Shown: positions 12,181-22,996, numbered from the stretch's first letter. The stretch: 64,000 nt of DNA from Limnoperna fortunei (GCA_944474755.1 OX104117.1:40069222-40133221); one strand, 5' to 3'. The notes: a model not told the origin generated them from the letters alone. Numbers and translations are program-made.

Positions 12181-12893
12181 TTCACTATTTAGGTATTATT
12201 GTGCGCTTAGCCTTGGGAATTGTCGCCATTGTCCGAAGAAATAACAAAACAAAACTTAATAAAGAACATGAGCTTACGTCGTGGGATCCACAATATGCAA
12301 AATCACGGCAGTATTCCAAAACGGGAACGTTTGCTATGCATTGATAAATCATCTCCTACTTACAATCTACTTGAATGTTTGCTGACATCCCTGTTACAAA
12401 TAAAAAAAACCCCAAGAAAATGCAGAAAAATGTTATTTTGTGTATTAAAACTCGGTTAAAAAATATGTTAATTTGTAGTATGTGTAACGTGTTATTAATG
12501 GTGTATGCAACTGTATACAAATTTGCCTTCGTAGCAGTCTATGTAAATATTAAAGCTCAAACTTGAAACCTTAGAAAAACGAATATCATTCTAAGAACAA
12601 GAAGAATGGAGGAATGACCAGGATGATAAAAAGTGAGGTACAAGCAAAGTTTTCGATCATACATTAAGGATCCTGATGTTTATAATATGTTGGTTTTTCA
12701 AATTTTGATTCAAATAGTCCTGGATCTGTGTAGGCAATATGGTATTTTGCACGAATCAGTGATTCAGATGTTGAATTGTTCGGTAATTGTGATTTTGGAT
12801 GACTTCAAGTGATGAAACGGAAATATGGTCTTTGATGTACACTATATTACAGTTCATTCAACTAGGGACGGGCATTCTTATTATCGCGGTGAG
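12181..12893. other. No gene recognised; 5' flank of the Ngaro element
   Basis: Two overlapping open frames at 12220-12566 have no recognisable motif. The sequence immediately left of the element reads ATTATCGCGGTGAG. Confidence 0.4.
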
Positions 12894-12968
12894 ATGATTT
12901 TCATTGGTTAATATATTGGCGGGAAATTATGTGCATGTGATGTATAATTCATTCTTTAGACATCTACC
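12894..12968 (+). repeat. Ngaro split direct repeat A1
   Basis: A 75-bp repeat from ATGATTTTCATTGG to GACATCTACC. It recurs as A2 at 19886-19960 with one substitution seen near its start (ATGATTCTCATTGG). It marks the 5' end of the element. Confidence 0.85.
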
Positions 12969-13051
12969 TAAGAGAAAGGACGTCCCTTGATATATGGTTC
13001 TTACATTAGAACTCAAGGATAAAGATTTTTATGGTTCGTATATATATATTT

Positions 13052-13151
13052 AGCCATGATGTGGCAAGAATACTGGCCATGATGTGGCTAAAGAAAGCCA
13101 TGATGTGGCTAGGAAAGCCATGATGTGGCTAGGAAAAGCCATGATGTGGCT
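13052..13151 (+). repeat. Five-copy minisatellite in the Ngaro leader
   Basis: Copies of GCCATGATGTGGC start at 13053, 13076, 13097, 13117 and 13138. The last three are complete as AGCCA-TGATG-TGGCT, a 5-bp stem with a 5-nt loop, so the transcript could form a row of small hairpins. It lies between A1 and the gag start. A packaging or translation role would be speculation. Confidence 0.75.
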
Positions 13152-13370
13152 ATAGAATGATTTTTGTACGTCCAGATTAGTATTTTGGATTATAGAAAAT
13201 TTGTATATTATTGCATTAATATATTTTAACTAGTATATGTGGCATTTGTTCGTTCTTTTATGGTCCTCTGAATGCAGACAGGTTTTGTTGTAGTGTCTGC
13301 CACGTGTTAGTTTTTGGAGCAGATAGATATACACATTTATTGAATAAAGTGTTATAGTAGATAAGTTATG

Positions 13371-13428
13371 TAAAATATATTTGCGAGAATGAATGCATAT
13401 AAAATATATTTGCGAGAATGAATGCATA
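13371..13428 (+). repeat. 29-bp tandem duplication
   Basis: Two identical units containing TTTGCGAGAATGAATGCATA, at 13371-13399 and 13400-13428, in the untranslated leader of the Ngaro element. Confidence 0.85.
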
Positions 13429-13626
13429 ATTATAGGCGGATATCCGTTAGTTATAAATCGAGTTTTCCAAATTTGTGAGTTCAGGTCGGTTTGAATTGTA
13501 AAGAGGTTTAATTTGTAATTGTTGGTGCGTGAAATACATACATGTTCGTTTACATTATTTAAGCGGTTACCTTTGTATCGATTGAATTTAAATAGGATTT
13601 AAATACTTGACTTTTTTGTGTTTCAG

Positions 13627-15102
13627 ATGGTCTTACCTGTGGTGCTAAAGAGACGTCATTCGTTAAAAGATGTCAATTTGTTACCTGTAATTAAACGTAT
13701 TAGGTCCGGAAAGCCATAATCGTTGAAAGAATTTGCAAGGATTAATAAAGATACAAGAACGGAGAATTTGAGCCTAGCGGAGATAGATAACCATGTCCTT
13801 TCCATTACTGGGGAGCAGATAGGAGAGTTGTTAATGTTAGCTGGCAGGGATGAGAATGCCGAAGAGGGCCGATGGGCAATGCACTGTCTGATCTTGTATG
13901 CCAATGAATTCGGTCAACCCAAGGGGCAGGATCTGGTTGATAATGAGGTAATTTCATGTTATTTTATTTATTTCGATTTATATATCTTGCATTTTGATTT
14001 TAAAAATATATTAGAGATTGGGACATACAAGTACATTTAAATGTGTGTACTGTCCGACGTTAAATAAATCTTATTTTTATAGAGCCACACGTGAGGTTTT
14101 GTTTATAGTCCGTCTAGTTGTAATCCATATCCTTTGACAATGGCAACCCATTATTGACTGAATGGGTCTTTTATTTATATATTAATGAACATGTTTCTGC
14201 TAAAATACGTATTTATAAGGAATTTAATTGTATGTTTGCAAGGATGGGGTCGATGAGATTAACTATTTACGCATGACACGTGTTTCGTGGATTTTTAATA
14301 AACTTGATCTATATTCTTTCTTTTGCTGCTGGTTATATAGCTAATTGTATTTTATTTATTTTATTAGGTCCAGGGTACCAGTGGTACCGCGGGTATAAGT
14401 ATTACTACACCATCGGTAACTGCTGTTCCAACTACAACTGCTACGTCAGCTACGACTGCTACATTGGTAGTAAGTGCTACTGGGGGAGATTCCAGGAAAA
14501 GGAAAAGAGATACGTCAAGTGACGAGTCTTTGGAGGATAGGGTTGCAAACTTGGAGAAGTCGGCTAGATCACCAGTACAAGAATTGAAGGAAAAGGTGAG
14601 GTCTCTCTGTATGATGGCGGAACCTAGTACTCCGTTAATTTTAATAACACTAGAAGAACTGGCTAAAGTCGCAAAAAAAGAACAACATGATGAGTCTGAG
14701 GTGTTTGAAGAGTTGGCAAGGCAAGCGTTGCGTCATCAAACTAAGTTGGATGTTGCCTCGTTGTGTTTATCAGTGATGGGCGGTAAAGCCGCTGATGTAA
14801 TAACTAAGGCGATTTCTAAGTGTATGAGGGTTGAGAAATCTGTAGAGTCGAAAAAGGAGTTTTCCCCGCCTAAATCGGAAGATTCGCCATTGTACAATTT
14901 GTATCCTAGTCATCCACCATATGCTATTCCTCCTCAGATTCCTCCTTATTATGGCTCGTACGCTCGCGGATATAATCCCGGGTTTAGAGGACGAAACCGC
15001 TTCCGTCCAAGTGGTGCCTGCCTTTTTTGTGATTCGACGTCGCATACGATTAGAGATTGTGATGAAATGAAAGATGCCAGAAAAATAAAGTCAAAAAAGT
15101 GA
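13627..15102 (+). pseudogene. Ngaro gag-like ORF, two exons, one in-frame stop
   Basis: The putative nucleocapsid-type protein starts at ATG 13627, directly after a TTTCAG acceptor-like site. The frame is interrupted by TAA at 13717-13719, then stays open to 13947. There a GAG|GTAATT donor fits an acceptor TTATTAG ending at 14367, giving a 420-nt phase-0 intron. The second exon (14368-15102) begins with a Thr/Ala/Ser-rich stretch, then a basic patch (SRKRKRD), and a charged central part. It ends in a Pro/Tyr-rich segment and a CX2CX4HX4C zinc knuckle at 15019-15060. Zinc knuckles are typical of retroelement gag proteins that bind RNA. Without the intron the two halves are in the same register but separated by stops. 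Splicing is inferred, not shown. Confidence 0.7.
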
Positions 15103-15988
15103 TTAGAAATTTTTGATTACTTGTGTATCATGATTTGATTTTGTTTTGAATGAAAAAGAAATGTGTAGAATGAAATTTTTGTGTTTTCTTTTTATTTCTG
15201 AGACTGGTTTTATTATAATGTAATTTGGACACAGCAATTTGGTTTAAAAATATGCAAGTGAAATGGAAACAATCCATATAAGTTTCGAATGTAATGATGT
15301 GGGAATGTACAATATTATCAGCGTTACCTTCTTATTGTAATGCGATTTTGTGTGTATCGTGCTAACTGAATAAGTACGTCAAAATTTATTAGTATTTTGG
15401 TCATGTTGACATTCATTTTTTTTTGCACGAATGATTTGGTTTGTTTGTCATTAAATGCCGTTTAATCTGCAAGGTTCCAATCGATTTTCTATTGTGTAAT
15501 AGAGTTAGTTGTGGATTTTAAAATTTTTGTTGTCTGGTAGGAGTTGTCGTGTACATTTATTCCACATCTCATTATTTTCTATAGTAATATTTATGGGCCC
15601 GTATGCGGCTTCTCATAGTTTTCACTTTGTCCGTCCGTTCGTCTACAATTTTGTGTCGATATACTACTCACAATCTATATGAAATAGGGATTTTAAATTT
15701 TAGTGTCTCAATACTTTGTATATGAAAAAAAAAAAAAAAAAAAAAAAAAGAAAAAAAACAAAAGTTTGGGAAAATCTAGATTTAGTAGGCCCTCCCTTAT
15801 TTTGTCCGGCTCCATGTATGTAGAAAATTGTATTTTTTGGATAGGAATTTTCTTTGTTGACAATTCAAGGGACACTGATGCCCTAGTGGATTTCCACGTG
15901 AATTGTTGGCAAAGGAATTTCTTCCTTATGATGTATCCTTTGCTGGCTTAGCGGAAAATTTATTTTGTTCCCATTTATTTTTATACAG
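15103..15988 (+). other. Gag-pol spacer of the Ngaro element
   Basis: No coding motif appears here. It contains a long A-tract at 15725-15758 (one G and few interruptions), a possible source of replication slippage. It ends in TTTTTATACAG, a good acceptor in phase with the RT frame, so it may act as an intron in a pol transcript. Confidence 0.5.
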
Positions 15989-17233
15989 GAAATTGATGAT
16001 TCAAAGGAATGTTGCGACGCATCGTTTGTGAAAATGCCCCAATGGGAGAGGGAAAGTGGATTTGAACCTGAAAAAATAAAAATCAGGGAAAAGCCAGCAT
16101 GGGTTACTCTTAAGGGAGACATTTCTTTGCCTTCAAATCACGTGTCATCTGCTGAAGAGGTTTTGGAGGGTAAAGAGTTTAATATTCAGACTTTGCCACT
16201 TCGTGATCCAAACTGTTTTGTGAGTGGGCAGTTACATGAAAATCTTGACAGTTGGCAGCAAATATTGGACGGAAATTAACAGAATGGAGATGTATTGAAG
16301 TGGCTTCACCATGGAGTTAATGTTCATGACTTTTTTAGACGTTTTAAGGGAAATTTTAAGGGCAGGGCATATGATTCTAGTATACCGCCGAGACAGTATT
16401 TCCCAAATTCCTACAGTTGTGTACAACATGTAGAATTTACATGTTCTGAATTATGTGAGCGAATTGCTACAGGGGCTATAAAACTTTTAGGTAGAGTTGG
16501 TGAATGTAAACCACCCAAAATTGTAATGCCACTAACTATTGAGCCTAGCAAACCGCGTCTCTGTCACGACGAGAGATTTTTAAATTTGTGGGTGAAAGAC
16601 ACTCCTTTTCATTTAGAAACACTTCGGGATATCCCTCGTATTGTGGATAAAATTTCCCTCATGGTAACATGTGATGAAAAGTCGGGTTATGACCACGTGA
16701 AACTCAAAGAAGAGTCTCAGACCTATTTTGGCATTCAGTTCGGGGGATATTTTATGGTTTATACAACGATTCCGTTTGGGTTTAAGGCATCACCTTTTAT
16801 ATACCAATCTATTGGAATGTCTGTAACCTCTTACTTAAGACATTTAGGGGTACTGAACTCACTTTACATTGATGATAGGTTTGCGGCGACAAAGCTTGGT
16901 GATGATATGATTGAGGGGATTAAACTCTCTTATGTTCTACTTCAGATGTTGACAAGACTTGGGTATACACTATCTTTAAAGAAATGTTCTTTAGATCCAT
17001 CTACTTGTAAGAAGTTTTTGGGCTTCTTTACTGATTCTGTTAGACAGGCATTTCTACTTCCAGAGGACAAAAAAGTTAAATTTGCAAAGTTGAGAGAGTA
17101 TATGCTTGCGTGTAAGAAGTTGGATTTGAGGACCCTACAAAGATTTAGCGGGAAGTGTATTTCGATGTCGCTTGCGGTACCGGGATGTAGACTTTTTGTT
17201 CAGAGGTCAATTCTGCTATATCTTGGGCGGTGA
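15989..17233 (+). pseudogene. Ngaro reverse transcriptase, broken
   Basis: This encodes the RT that would copy the element RNA. From 15989 the frame is open to TAA at 16277-16279 and then continues in the same frame to 17233. Visible RT hallmarks are CDEKSGYDHVKL (motif A region), an IPFGFKASPFIYQ block (motif B region) and NSLYIDDRF, whose catalytic YIDD is at 16865-16876. A region FLGFFTD follows, as in DIRS-like RTs. Near 17210-17215 the reading register changes by one base: the RNase H linker continues in another frame and the RT frame stops at 17233. The two breaks make this copy inactive unless they are recoded or are assembly errors. The catalytic aspartates themselves are intact. Confidence 0.8.
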
Positions 17234-18129
17234 GGAATTCAAGGTCTATTGATATTTCAGATGAACTTCGATCAGAGCTTGAGCATTGGAGGTTTTTAGA
17301 CGAGTGGTCAGGTTGTTGTACATGGAGGTAGGAATTTCATAAATCAATTTTGATGTCTACGGACTCATCTGGTTACAAATATGGTGCTGTTGTTTCTCTG
17401 GGAGGTCAAGAACTTGAGTTCGGGGACTATTGGTCTGAAGGTGATAGGCGTCCAATACATGTTAAAGAAGCTGAGGCTATCTTAAAGGCTTTACTTTCTC
17501 TTGGTAATGATTTGAGGAACTCTCGTGTTGATGTTAAGACGGATAATATGACAGTCATTGGTGCCTGGAATGGTCAAGGAAGTAAATGTAGGATGTTGAG
17601 TGAAGTCTTAAAGAGTATATTTGGTTTTGTGGTTGATTACAATGTTGAGTTACGAATGCAGTTTGTTCCGACTCAGGAGAATATAGCTGACGCCCCTTCT
17701 AGAAAGCTTGATGCTTCTGATGTTATGTTAAGTGATGTCTCTTGGTCAATTGTTGAAGAGAAGTTTGGTCCACATACCACAGATTTAATGTCCTTAGACT
17801 CTAATGTCATGAGGTCCTCAGATGGAAAATCACTGCGCCATTTCACTCCTTGTGCAACTCCAGATTCTTCGGGTGTGAATATTTTTGCACAAGACTTACG
17901 GAAAGAGGGAAACATGTATGTATATCCTCCTTTTGTTCTCATTTTTCCACTATTGTGTTTTCTAGAAGAACAAGGTGTTTCATGCACTTTAATTGTCCCT
18001 CAGATGACCCCAGTCCCTATGTGGTGGCCTAAGGTTGAAAAATCTTCTGTTAGTTCAGTTGTCATTGGAAGGAAGGGCCAGAAAGGTGTGGTGAAGGTCC
18101 CTTCTAAGAAAGGTTTTATAGTTGATGAG
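17215..18129 (+). pseudogene. Ngaro RNase H and downstream domain, one in-frame stop
   Basis: This continues pol in the shifted register, with a TAG at 17329-17331 just before the RNase H core. Counting residues from 17350, the likely catalytic set is D5 (STDSSG), E40 (VKEAEA), D65 (KTDN) and D114 (ENIADAPSR), the usual D-E-D-D pattern of retroelement RNase H. A downstream stretch (FGPHTTDLMSLDSN, then a YPPFVLIFPL block and MWWP) is the conserved tail seen after RNase H in DIRS/Ngaro polyproteins, from memory. The coding frame ends at a GATGAG|GTAGGT donor (18129/18130) in phase 0. Without splicing it would read through to 18189. Confidence 0.75.
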
Positions 18130-18246
18130 GTAGGTCTAAGATGGCCGTTGGTTGCATTTAGAGTTTCTTTTTCTTTAAGAAATTATTAGACATTTGTAAT
18201 TTCATGTACCAATAAAAAATTGAATATTTGAACATTGTTATTTTAG
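18130..18246 (+). other. Putative 117-nt intron between RNase H and recombinase
   Basis: Donor GTAGGT at 18130 and acceptor TTATTTTAG ending at 18246; both flanking exons are in phase 0. Removal would fuse the RNase H tail to the recombinase frame. The recombinase open frame has no ATG near its beginning, which supports expression by splicing rather than by its own start. Confidence 0.6.
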
Positions 18247-19449
18247 GGCCAAGAGATTATTCAAGAGGTTGACTGGGAGGTGATAGAGGGAAGAATACGA
18301 TATTTGGATAATAAAGTTAAGCAGTCTAAGATTACGAAAAGGAAAAATAGTTTAAAAGATGTGTTTGAACGGTTTCTTTGTCATACCGATTCTACTTTAA
18401 TAACTTGTAACCCTTATGATGTTAGAAAATTTTTAGTGTGGAGGGATAAATTTGGAAAGACAACTGTCCATGAGGTAAAATGTGAATACTTAGGTAGGTG
18501 GGGCATTTTTGAATGTCGTTGTCCTAGACGACTTTCAGGCGCAACGGTGGAGAACATCGTTTGCCAGCTGATGAATATATTTGAAGAAGCAGGTTTGACG
18601 AGAAGTTGGGATATTTTAACACGATCAGGGAACCCTGCGTCTGCCCCATTAATAAAAGAGTATGTGAAACTTGTGAAAGAAGAACAGGCAAAGGCCCATG
18701 TATTACCTAAACAGGCAAAGCCTATATTTCTCGCTAAGATTAAATCTATGGTTTCGTTCATCAACCGGGAATTTTTGAGTAGTAGGTCCTTAAAAGAGAA
18801 GTTTATCTTTCAAAGAGACCAGGCTTGGTTTAAGTTGCAATTTTTTGCTGGTGATAGGGCAAGTGACCTATCGCTTGTGGTAGCACAGGAAGTTAAATTG
18901 TTGAATGATGAATCCGGAATTGTGTTTCGTCATACTTTTGGGAAGACCCTTAGAGGTGACAAGGGGAAAAACAATACTTTTGTCATCAAAAAGTGTAAAG
19001 ATACGGAAATTTGTCCTGTTAAGGGAATGATTGTCTATGTACAATTTTGTGAGTCTAATGGTGTCGATTTATCAACTGGTTATCTGTTTCGGAAGCGAAC
19101 AGATTGTGGAAGAGTACTTGATGAGGCTGTCACTTACTCGGTAATGTATGAAAGGTTGATATATTATTTGTCATCGATTGGCTTATATGAAGGGGAAACC
19201 CCTCACAGTTTTAGATCTGGCTGTGCTGTTACAATTGCGTTGTCTTATTCAGCTGATAATGTGGATCAGGTGATGAATCACATTGGCTGGTTCGGGAAAG
19301 CTAGTGCTGAATATTACAGCCGGGTAAATACTTTAGTTGACGCTGATGTTGTAGCATCTAATCTTGCGGAATCTGCTGATCGTGGGGACAGTTATGAAGC
19401 TGAATTTAGTGAAAAGGCTGACTATACAAGTCTAAAGAATTTGTTTTGA
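18247..19449 (+). CDS. Ngaro tyrosine recombinase
   Basis: This enzyme would integrate the circular DNA form of the element by site-specific recombination in the nucleus. The frame is open from the acceptor at 18247 to TGA at 19447-19449. Numbering from 18280, the catalytic residues are R193 (AGDRASDL), H309 and R312 (PHSFRSG), H334 (NHIGWFG) and the nucleophile Y345 or Y346 (AEYYSR). That is the R...HxxR...H...Y signature of tyrosine recombinases, and the HIGW...Y spacing fits DIRS-type enzymes. The N-terminal part is basic and probably includes the core-binding domain. It is the only Ngaro module here without a visible break. A polyadenylation signal AATAAA lies at 19562-19567. Confidence 0.8.
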   Translation, partial: GQEIIQEVDWEVIEGRIRYLDNKVKQSKITKRKNSLKDVFERFLCHTDSTLITCNPYDVRKFLVWRDKFGKTTVHEVKCEYLGRWGIFECRCPRRLSGATVENIVCQLMNIFEEAGLTRSWDILTRSGNPASAPLIKEYVKLVKEEQAKAHVLPKQAKPIFLAKIKSMVSFINREFLSSRSLKEKFIFQRDQAWFKLQFFAGDRASDLSLVVAQEVKLLNDESGIVFRHTFGKTLRGDKGKNNTFVIKKCKDTEICPVKGMIVYVQFCESNGVDLSTGYLFRKRTDCGRVLDEAVTYSVMYERLIYYLSSIGLYEGETPHSFRSGCAVTIALSYSADNVDQVMNHIGWFGKASAEYYSRVNTLVDADVVASNLAESADRGDSYEAEFSEKADYTSLKNLF

Positions 19450-19820
19450 TGCTGTACTGTAATATAGAATATGTAAATGGATAATTGAAAGCAATTATGT
19501 TTTCTCAGGTGAAAGGACAAAATCTATGGAATTTTGAAATGTAAAATAAGTGCCTGCTAGAAATAAAAGTTAATTTAGTATACAAAGGGAGATCATTCAT
19601 GTATTTTGTTAGATTTTTATTGTGATATGATTGTTTGGTTTTTGGTCTTGGTCTTTTCTTGTGCCACTTTGAACTTAATTTTAGATTAATCTATTAGAAA
19701 ATTTAAAAATGTAATTTGTTTTTATTTTTTATTCTTCTTTTCTTTTGAGTTTTGGGAATAGCTTTTCGGTTCCTTCAACTTGAGATTGACTCTTCCTGTA
19801 GTTTAAGTGTAATTTATGGA

Positions 19821-19887
19821 GATTTTTGGTGTCCATAACTTAACATGAATTGAACGCAAAAGATATTGAACACTGAGGATAGGGTAT
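19821..19887 (+). repeat. Ngaro split direct repeat B1
   Basis: 67 bp from GATTTTTGGTGTCCATAAC to GAGGATAGGGTAT. It recurs as B2 at 20206-20272 without a difference that I can see. It abuts A2 with a shared AT dinucleotide. Confidence 0.85.
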
Positions 19888-19960
19888 GATTCTCATTGGT
19901 TAATATATTGGCGGGAAATTATGTGCATGTGATGTATAATTCATTCTTTAGACATCTACC
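19886..19960 (+). repeat. Ngaro split direct repeat A2
   Basis: Second copy of the 75-bp A repeat (A1 at 12894-12968), placed between B1 and B2 as expected for Ngaro/PAT ends. Confidence 0.85.
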
Positions 19961-20205
19961 ACAAGAGTAATGTGGCTCATGTGTTGAGGTAATTATCCAT
20001 TAGCTCAATCATGGGCTGTTGGTCGCAAAATCAAGACGTACCCACCCTTTTGGTGCCTCCCTTGTACCAAAATGCCTTATAAAGTAAAACTATTTTCATT
20101 TTGAAGATTTTATGCAAAATGGATTTTAGATAGATTTATAATGTCTAATGCATTTTGGTACAACCTCATGTTCGATATTCTTTTGCATTCGGTTCCTTTT
20201 CTGCC

Positions 20206-20272
20206 GATTTTTGGTGTCCATAACTTAACATGAATTGAACGCAAAAGATATTGAACACTGAGGATAGGGTAT
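20206..20272 (+). repeat. Ngaro split direct repeat B2, 3' end of the element
   Basis: Second copy of the 67-bp B repeat; the element ends at GGGTAT and the flank continues TTTCAAATATAGC. Confidence 0.85.
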
Positions 20273-20827
20273 TTTCAAATATAGCTTAATGATTTTCAAT
20301 TGAATAATACAGCAAAAAGAACATTTATGATCATGATCAGAAACCATATTTGAAATGAGTCCAACATGAAGGTTTTGAGTTATTTCTCAAACAAGAAAAA
20401 TGAAGAGCGAGATTACTCAAAATTCTTAGTGGTTAGAATTATTATTAGCAAAGTTCATAGTTAATATGTCAAACGGTTCTGAAGATATGCTTCAGTCAAT
20501 ACTATGACGAGCGACAGCTTCTAAGTAAATATATCCAGCAGGTTTTGGGTTATTTCCCAGACATGAAAAAATAAACTAATGGCAATAACTTAAAAATTGA
20601 CGTCAATAAAATTGTGATTCTTGTGCATGAAGTCAAAATGTCAAACGGTTTAGGAGAAATGCTCCGTGAAAACTATGATTGACGAAAGCTTTTTACGACC
20701 AAGACAAATTACTCAAGGAAGATAACTAAAAAATGGATGCAGGTAAAGTCATGGTTCTTGTGCACTTCCATGCACTTCAGTCAAAAATTTGGACTACCAC
20801 TGGAAAGTATAGTGTATTTTTACTTAA
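20273..20827. other. 3' flank of the Ngaro element, no gene
   Basis: AT-rich. Two short stretches near 20355-20480 and 20530-20660 resemble each other (GGTTTTGAGTTATTTCTCA / GGTTTTGGGTTATTTCCCA; GTCAAACGGTT twice), suggesting an old local duplication. Confidence 0.4.
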
Positions 20828-21200
20828 CTTTTTGTTGATTGATTGGATGTATTCAGGACGAGAAAAGTTAAACAAACGGTAAACTTTTGGAATGTTACTA
20901 GAAAAGTATCGAGTATGGGTAGGATCGCAAATTAAGCCTTTTGTAGATGCAGCCCTGTTGGTCGAGTACTGTTAACCCTCACAGTATGGCCCCAGTAAAT
21001 TTTTTGTACCGACTACAACGAAACTTATCTACATATTCAACATTATTCTTTATCGCCCAAGGAGCGTGGCACTCCAAACACGTTACCCACTGTGGTTCGC
21101 GGTCAGGCTTTCTGTATTATGACCCGATAACCCCCCCCCCGCCCCCCCCCCCCCAAAAAATGAGAGAACTTCTACTTGGGGCAGTATAGTCCCAGTGTTT
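20828..21200 (-). repeat. Family A interspersed repeat
   Basis: Plus-strand blocks are TTGATTGATTGGATGTATTC, GACGAGAAAAGTTAAACAAA, GGGTAGGATCGCAAATTA, GGAGCGTGGCACTCCAAACA, CGCGGTCAGGCTTTCTGTAT and TATGACCCGATAA. It ends with a C-tract at 21131-21154 in place of the usual CCCCCTCCC block, probably expanded by slippage. Confidence 0.6.
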
Positions 21201-22194
21201 GTAATGAAACCATGTTTTAAGTTTTTATATTTTGGACCATATAAACTTTACAACTTAGATAAAGTTATGGTTCTTGTGCAATTATTTTTTACTCGTCATG
21301 CTCTTTCCAACCTCAAAGATTAAATTTATTAATATTGTCTATGTCAGAACTGTCTGTAGTTGTTCCGGATGCCGAAGTGCCTTGATTTATCTTCATTACA
21401 TTTAGGTACTAATCTTGAGGACTCGTTAATTACAAAATTACCGATTCCTAGGGACTTATAACATTGTTCCTTAATAAAAAGTTCACCAATTTCAATCGAG
21501 TCAGAACAGGTACGTTGAAAGAAATTAAATTGTCTTCTTTTTTTCCTCCTCGACCTAACCATGAATAACAGAAACTACTTTCTTCGATATTATCAAAGGA
21601 AGAGTATTTTTCAGCTCCGTTATATCATCCTTTAAATTGTACATGTCTACCTCATTTACATTGACAACTTCCTACATCACTCAATGATTTCATTTTATTT
21701 TCAATGTCATATTGTCTCTTGTGCATGATGGTTATAATTTGAAACATTTTAAGCGAGACTTCTTTGCACGTTTTACAGTACCACTAAATGCTATCACCAG
21801 AGTTCCGGAGAAACTCGTAATCTTGGTTTGGGACCCTTTGACATTTGATGTGCTACAAATTATCACAAACACTGAAAAAAGGGTTTTTTCTGGTTAGAAT
21901 AGTTTGTGTGGATGAAATTGATTTTGAGTTTAAATGTAATAGTTTCACTTTGTTAAGTACTTATAAATTATTTTTAACACTCATTAATAACGCGTTGTTC
22001 GATTAATCTTGCTCCGCAAAATTTGTTCTGCAGTCTTCTGTAGAGCAAGCTCAGATATTTTATATTAGTGGAAATTTATCTGGTTTATTATTAATTATCA
22101 TTACCAACATTTGTCTCGATAAAGCTATTGTTTTTGAAAGGAAAAATTATTAACCACTAATTAAACAAAAAAGCAAGAACGCTGTGCCTCAGAA
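21201..22194. other. No gene recognised
   Basis: Open frames at 21344-21562 (minus) and 21712-21897 (plus) have no motif that I recognise and no matching splice context. They are left uncalled. Confidence 0.4.
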
Positions 22195-22410
22195 AGCAGA
22201 TAGATGTTAAAGGTCTGTTTATACCTGCAATATTTCAGCTGTACGCAGGAAGAAAAAACTGTACAAACAAGCATCCAAAGCGAAATGGATTGAGCAATCG
22301 GAACAAAAGTTTGACTGTCAGTGGAAAAGTATGTACTTCTGGGTAGGGGCACTACTTTTGTGAGCCTACTTTTTTTCGAAATCTGCAAAAGTTGAAGGAT
22401 AATAGATCAA
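22195..22410 (-). repeat. Family A interspersed repeat, diverged
   Basis: Blocks are CAATATTTCAGCTGTACGCA, TTTGACTGTCAGTGGAAAAG, CTGGGTAGGGGCACTA and GAGCCTACTTTTTTTCGAAA. Confidence 0.5.
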
Positions 22411-22544
22411 CAAAGGATTTCGAAGTGTCAACAAGTAGTCGAAAGTAGTTATACACGTTTTTACTGTAAATGTCAATTCTGTTTTTGTAAGGTTTCTAAT
22501 TGTGTTTAATAACTTCATAACTCTGTGGTAACCGTAAAAATTGG

Positions 22545-22890
22545 CAAGACCACCTCTCTGGATTGCTTAACCTGCGACGGACACTATTTCAGCTCTATTC
22601 ATAACGATACCATGATATCATACAACCAATCAACGTGGAACATATATGCAATCGGTAGCAATTATGACTGACGCTGGAAAAAAGTGTTAAAGCATTTGGT
22701 AGGGATTAAGAATAAGTCTACCTACTCTTTTTCTAAATCTATAAAAGAACGTATTTGGAGAATGATGGGCGCGTGGCACTGTCTAAACACATCACCGCGG
22801 GCAGGATTTCTGTATTATGAACTGACAACCACACAAAGAGAGGGCCTCCTATATTACCACCTTGAAACGTGATGTGCTGCTCTGTAAGTC
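22545..22890 (-). repeat. Family A interspersed repeat
   Basis: Blocks are CTATTTCAGCTCTATTCATA, TATGACTGACGCTGGAAAAA, CTACTCTTTTTCTAAATCTA, GGCGCGTGGCACTGTC, CGCGGGCAGGATTTCTGTAT and GAGAGGGCCTCC. It directly precedes the SINE that the MULE has split. Confidence 0.5.
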
Positions 22891-22996
22891 GAGGGGACTA
22901 GGTGGCCGATTGGTAGTTCGTCTACTATTGATCACGTGGTCTGTCAATACTGAGATTGCGTGATCGAGCCTCACTGATGGCAGGGTGCCAGTTTTC
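22891..22996 (+). repeat. tRNA-derived SINE, left half, interrupted by the MULE
   Basis: It carries AGGTGGCCGATTGGTAGTTC (degraded box A region), TACTATTGATCACGTGGTCT, GTCAATACTGAGATTGCGTG (box B region, degraded) and GGCAGGGTGCCAGTTTTC. The right half continues at 27073. Compared with 30557-30832, a block of about 30 bp before GCCAGTTTTC is missing. Confidence 0.7.
22988..22996 (+). repeat. 9-bp target-site duplication, left copy
   Basis: CCAGTTTTC, repeated at 27073-27081 on the other side of the MULE-like element. In uninterrupted SINE copies this motif occurs once. Confidence 0.8.

Larger units (their letters stand above)
12894..20272 (+). mobile_element. Ngaro-type tyrosine-recombinase retrotransposon
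   Basis: The element is about 7.38 kb. It carries, in order, a gag-like ORF with a CCHC knuckle, reverse transcriptase, RNase H and a tyrosine recombinase, all on the plus strand. The ends are split direct repeats: A1 (12894-12968) at the 5' end; B1 (19821-19887), A2 (19886-19960) and B2 (20206-20272) at the 3' end. A1 and A2 differ at one internal position by eye; B1 and B2 look identical over 67 bp. This A1...B1-A2-B2 layout is known for Ngaro and PAT elements, and DIRS elements have inverted repeats instead. I see no methyltransferase domain between RNase H and recombinase, which favours Ngaro. Gag and pol are broken, so the copy is probably not autonomous. Confidence 0.85.

Noticed and set aside
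14770..15045. Minus-strand open frame of 91 codons
   Set aside because: Shadow of the gag-like exon on the other strand.
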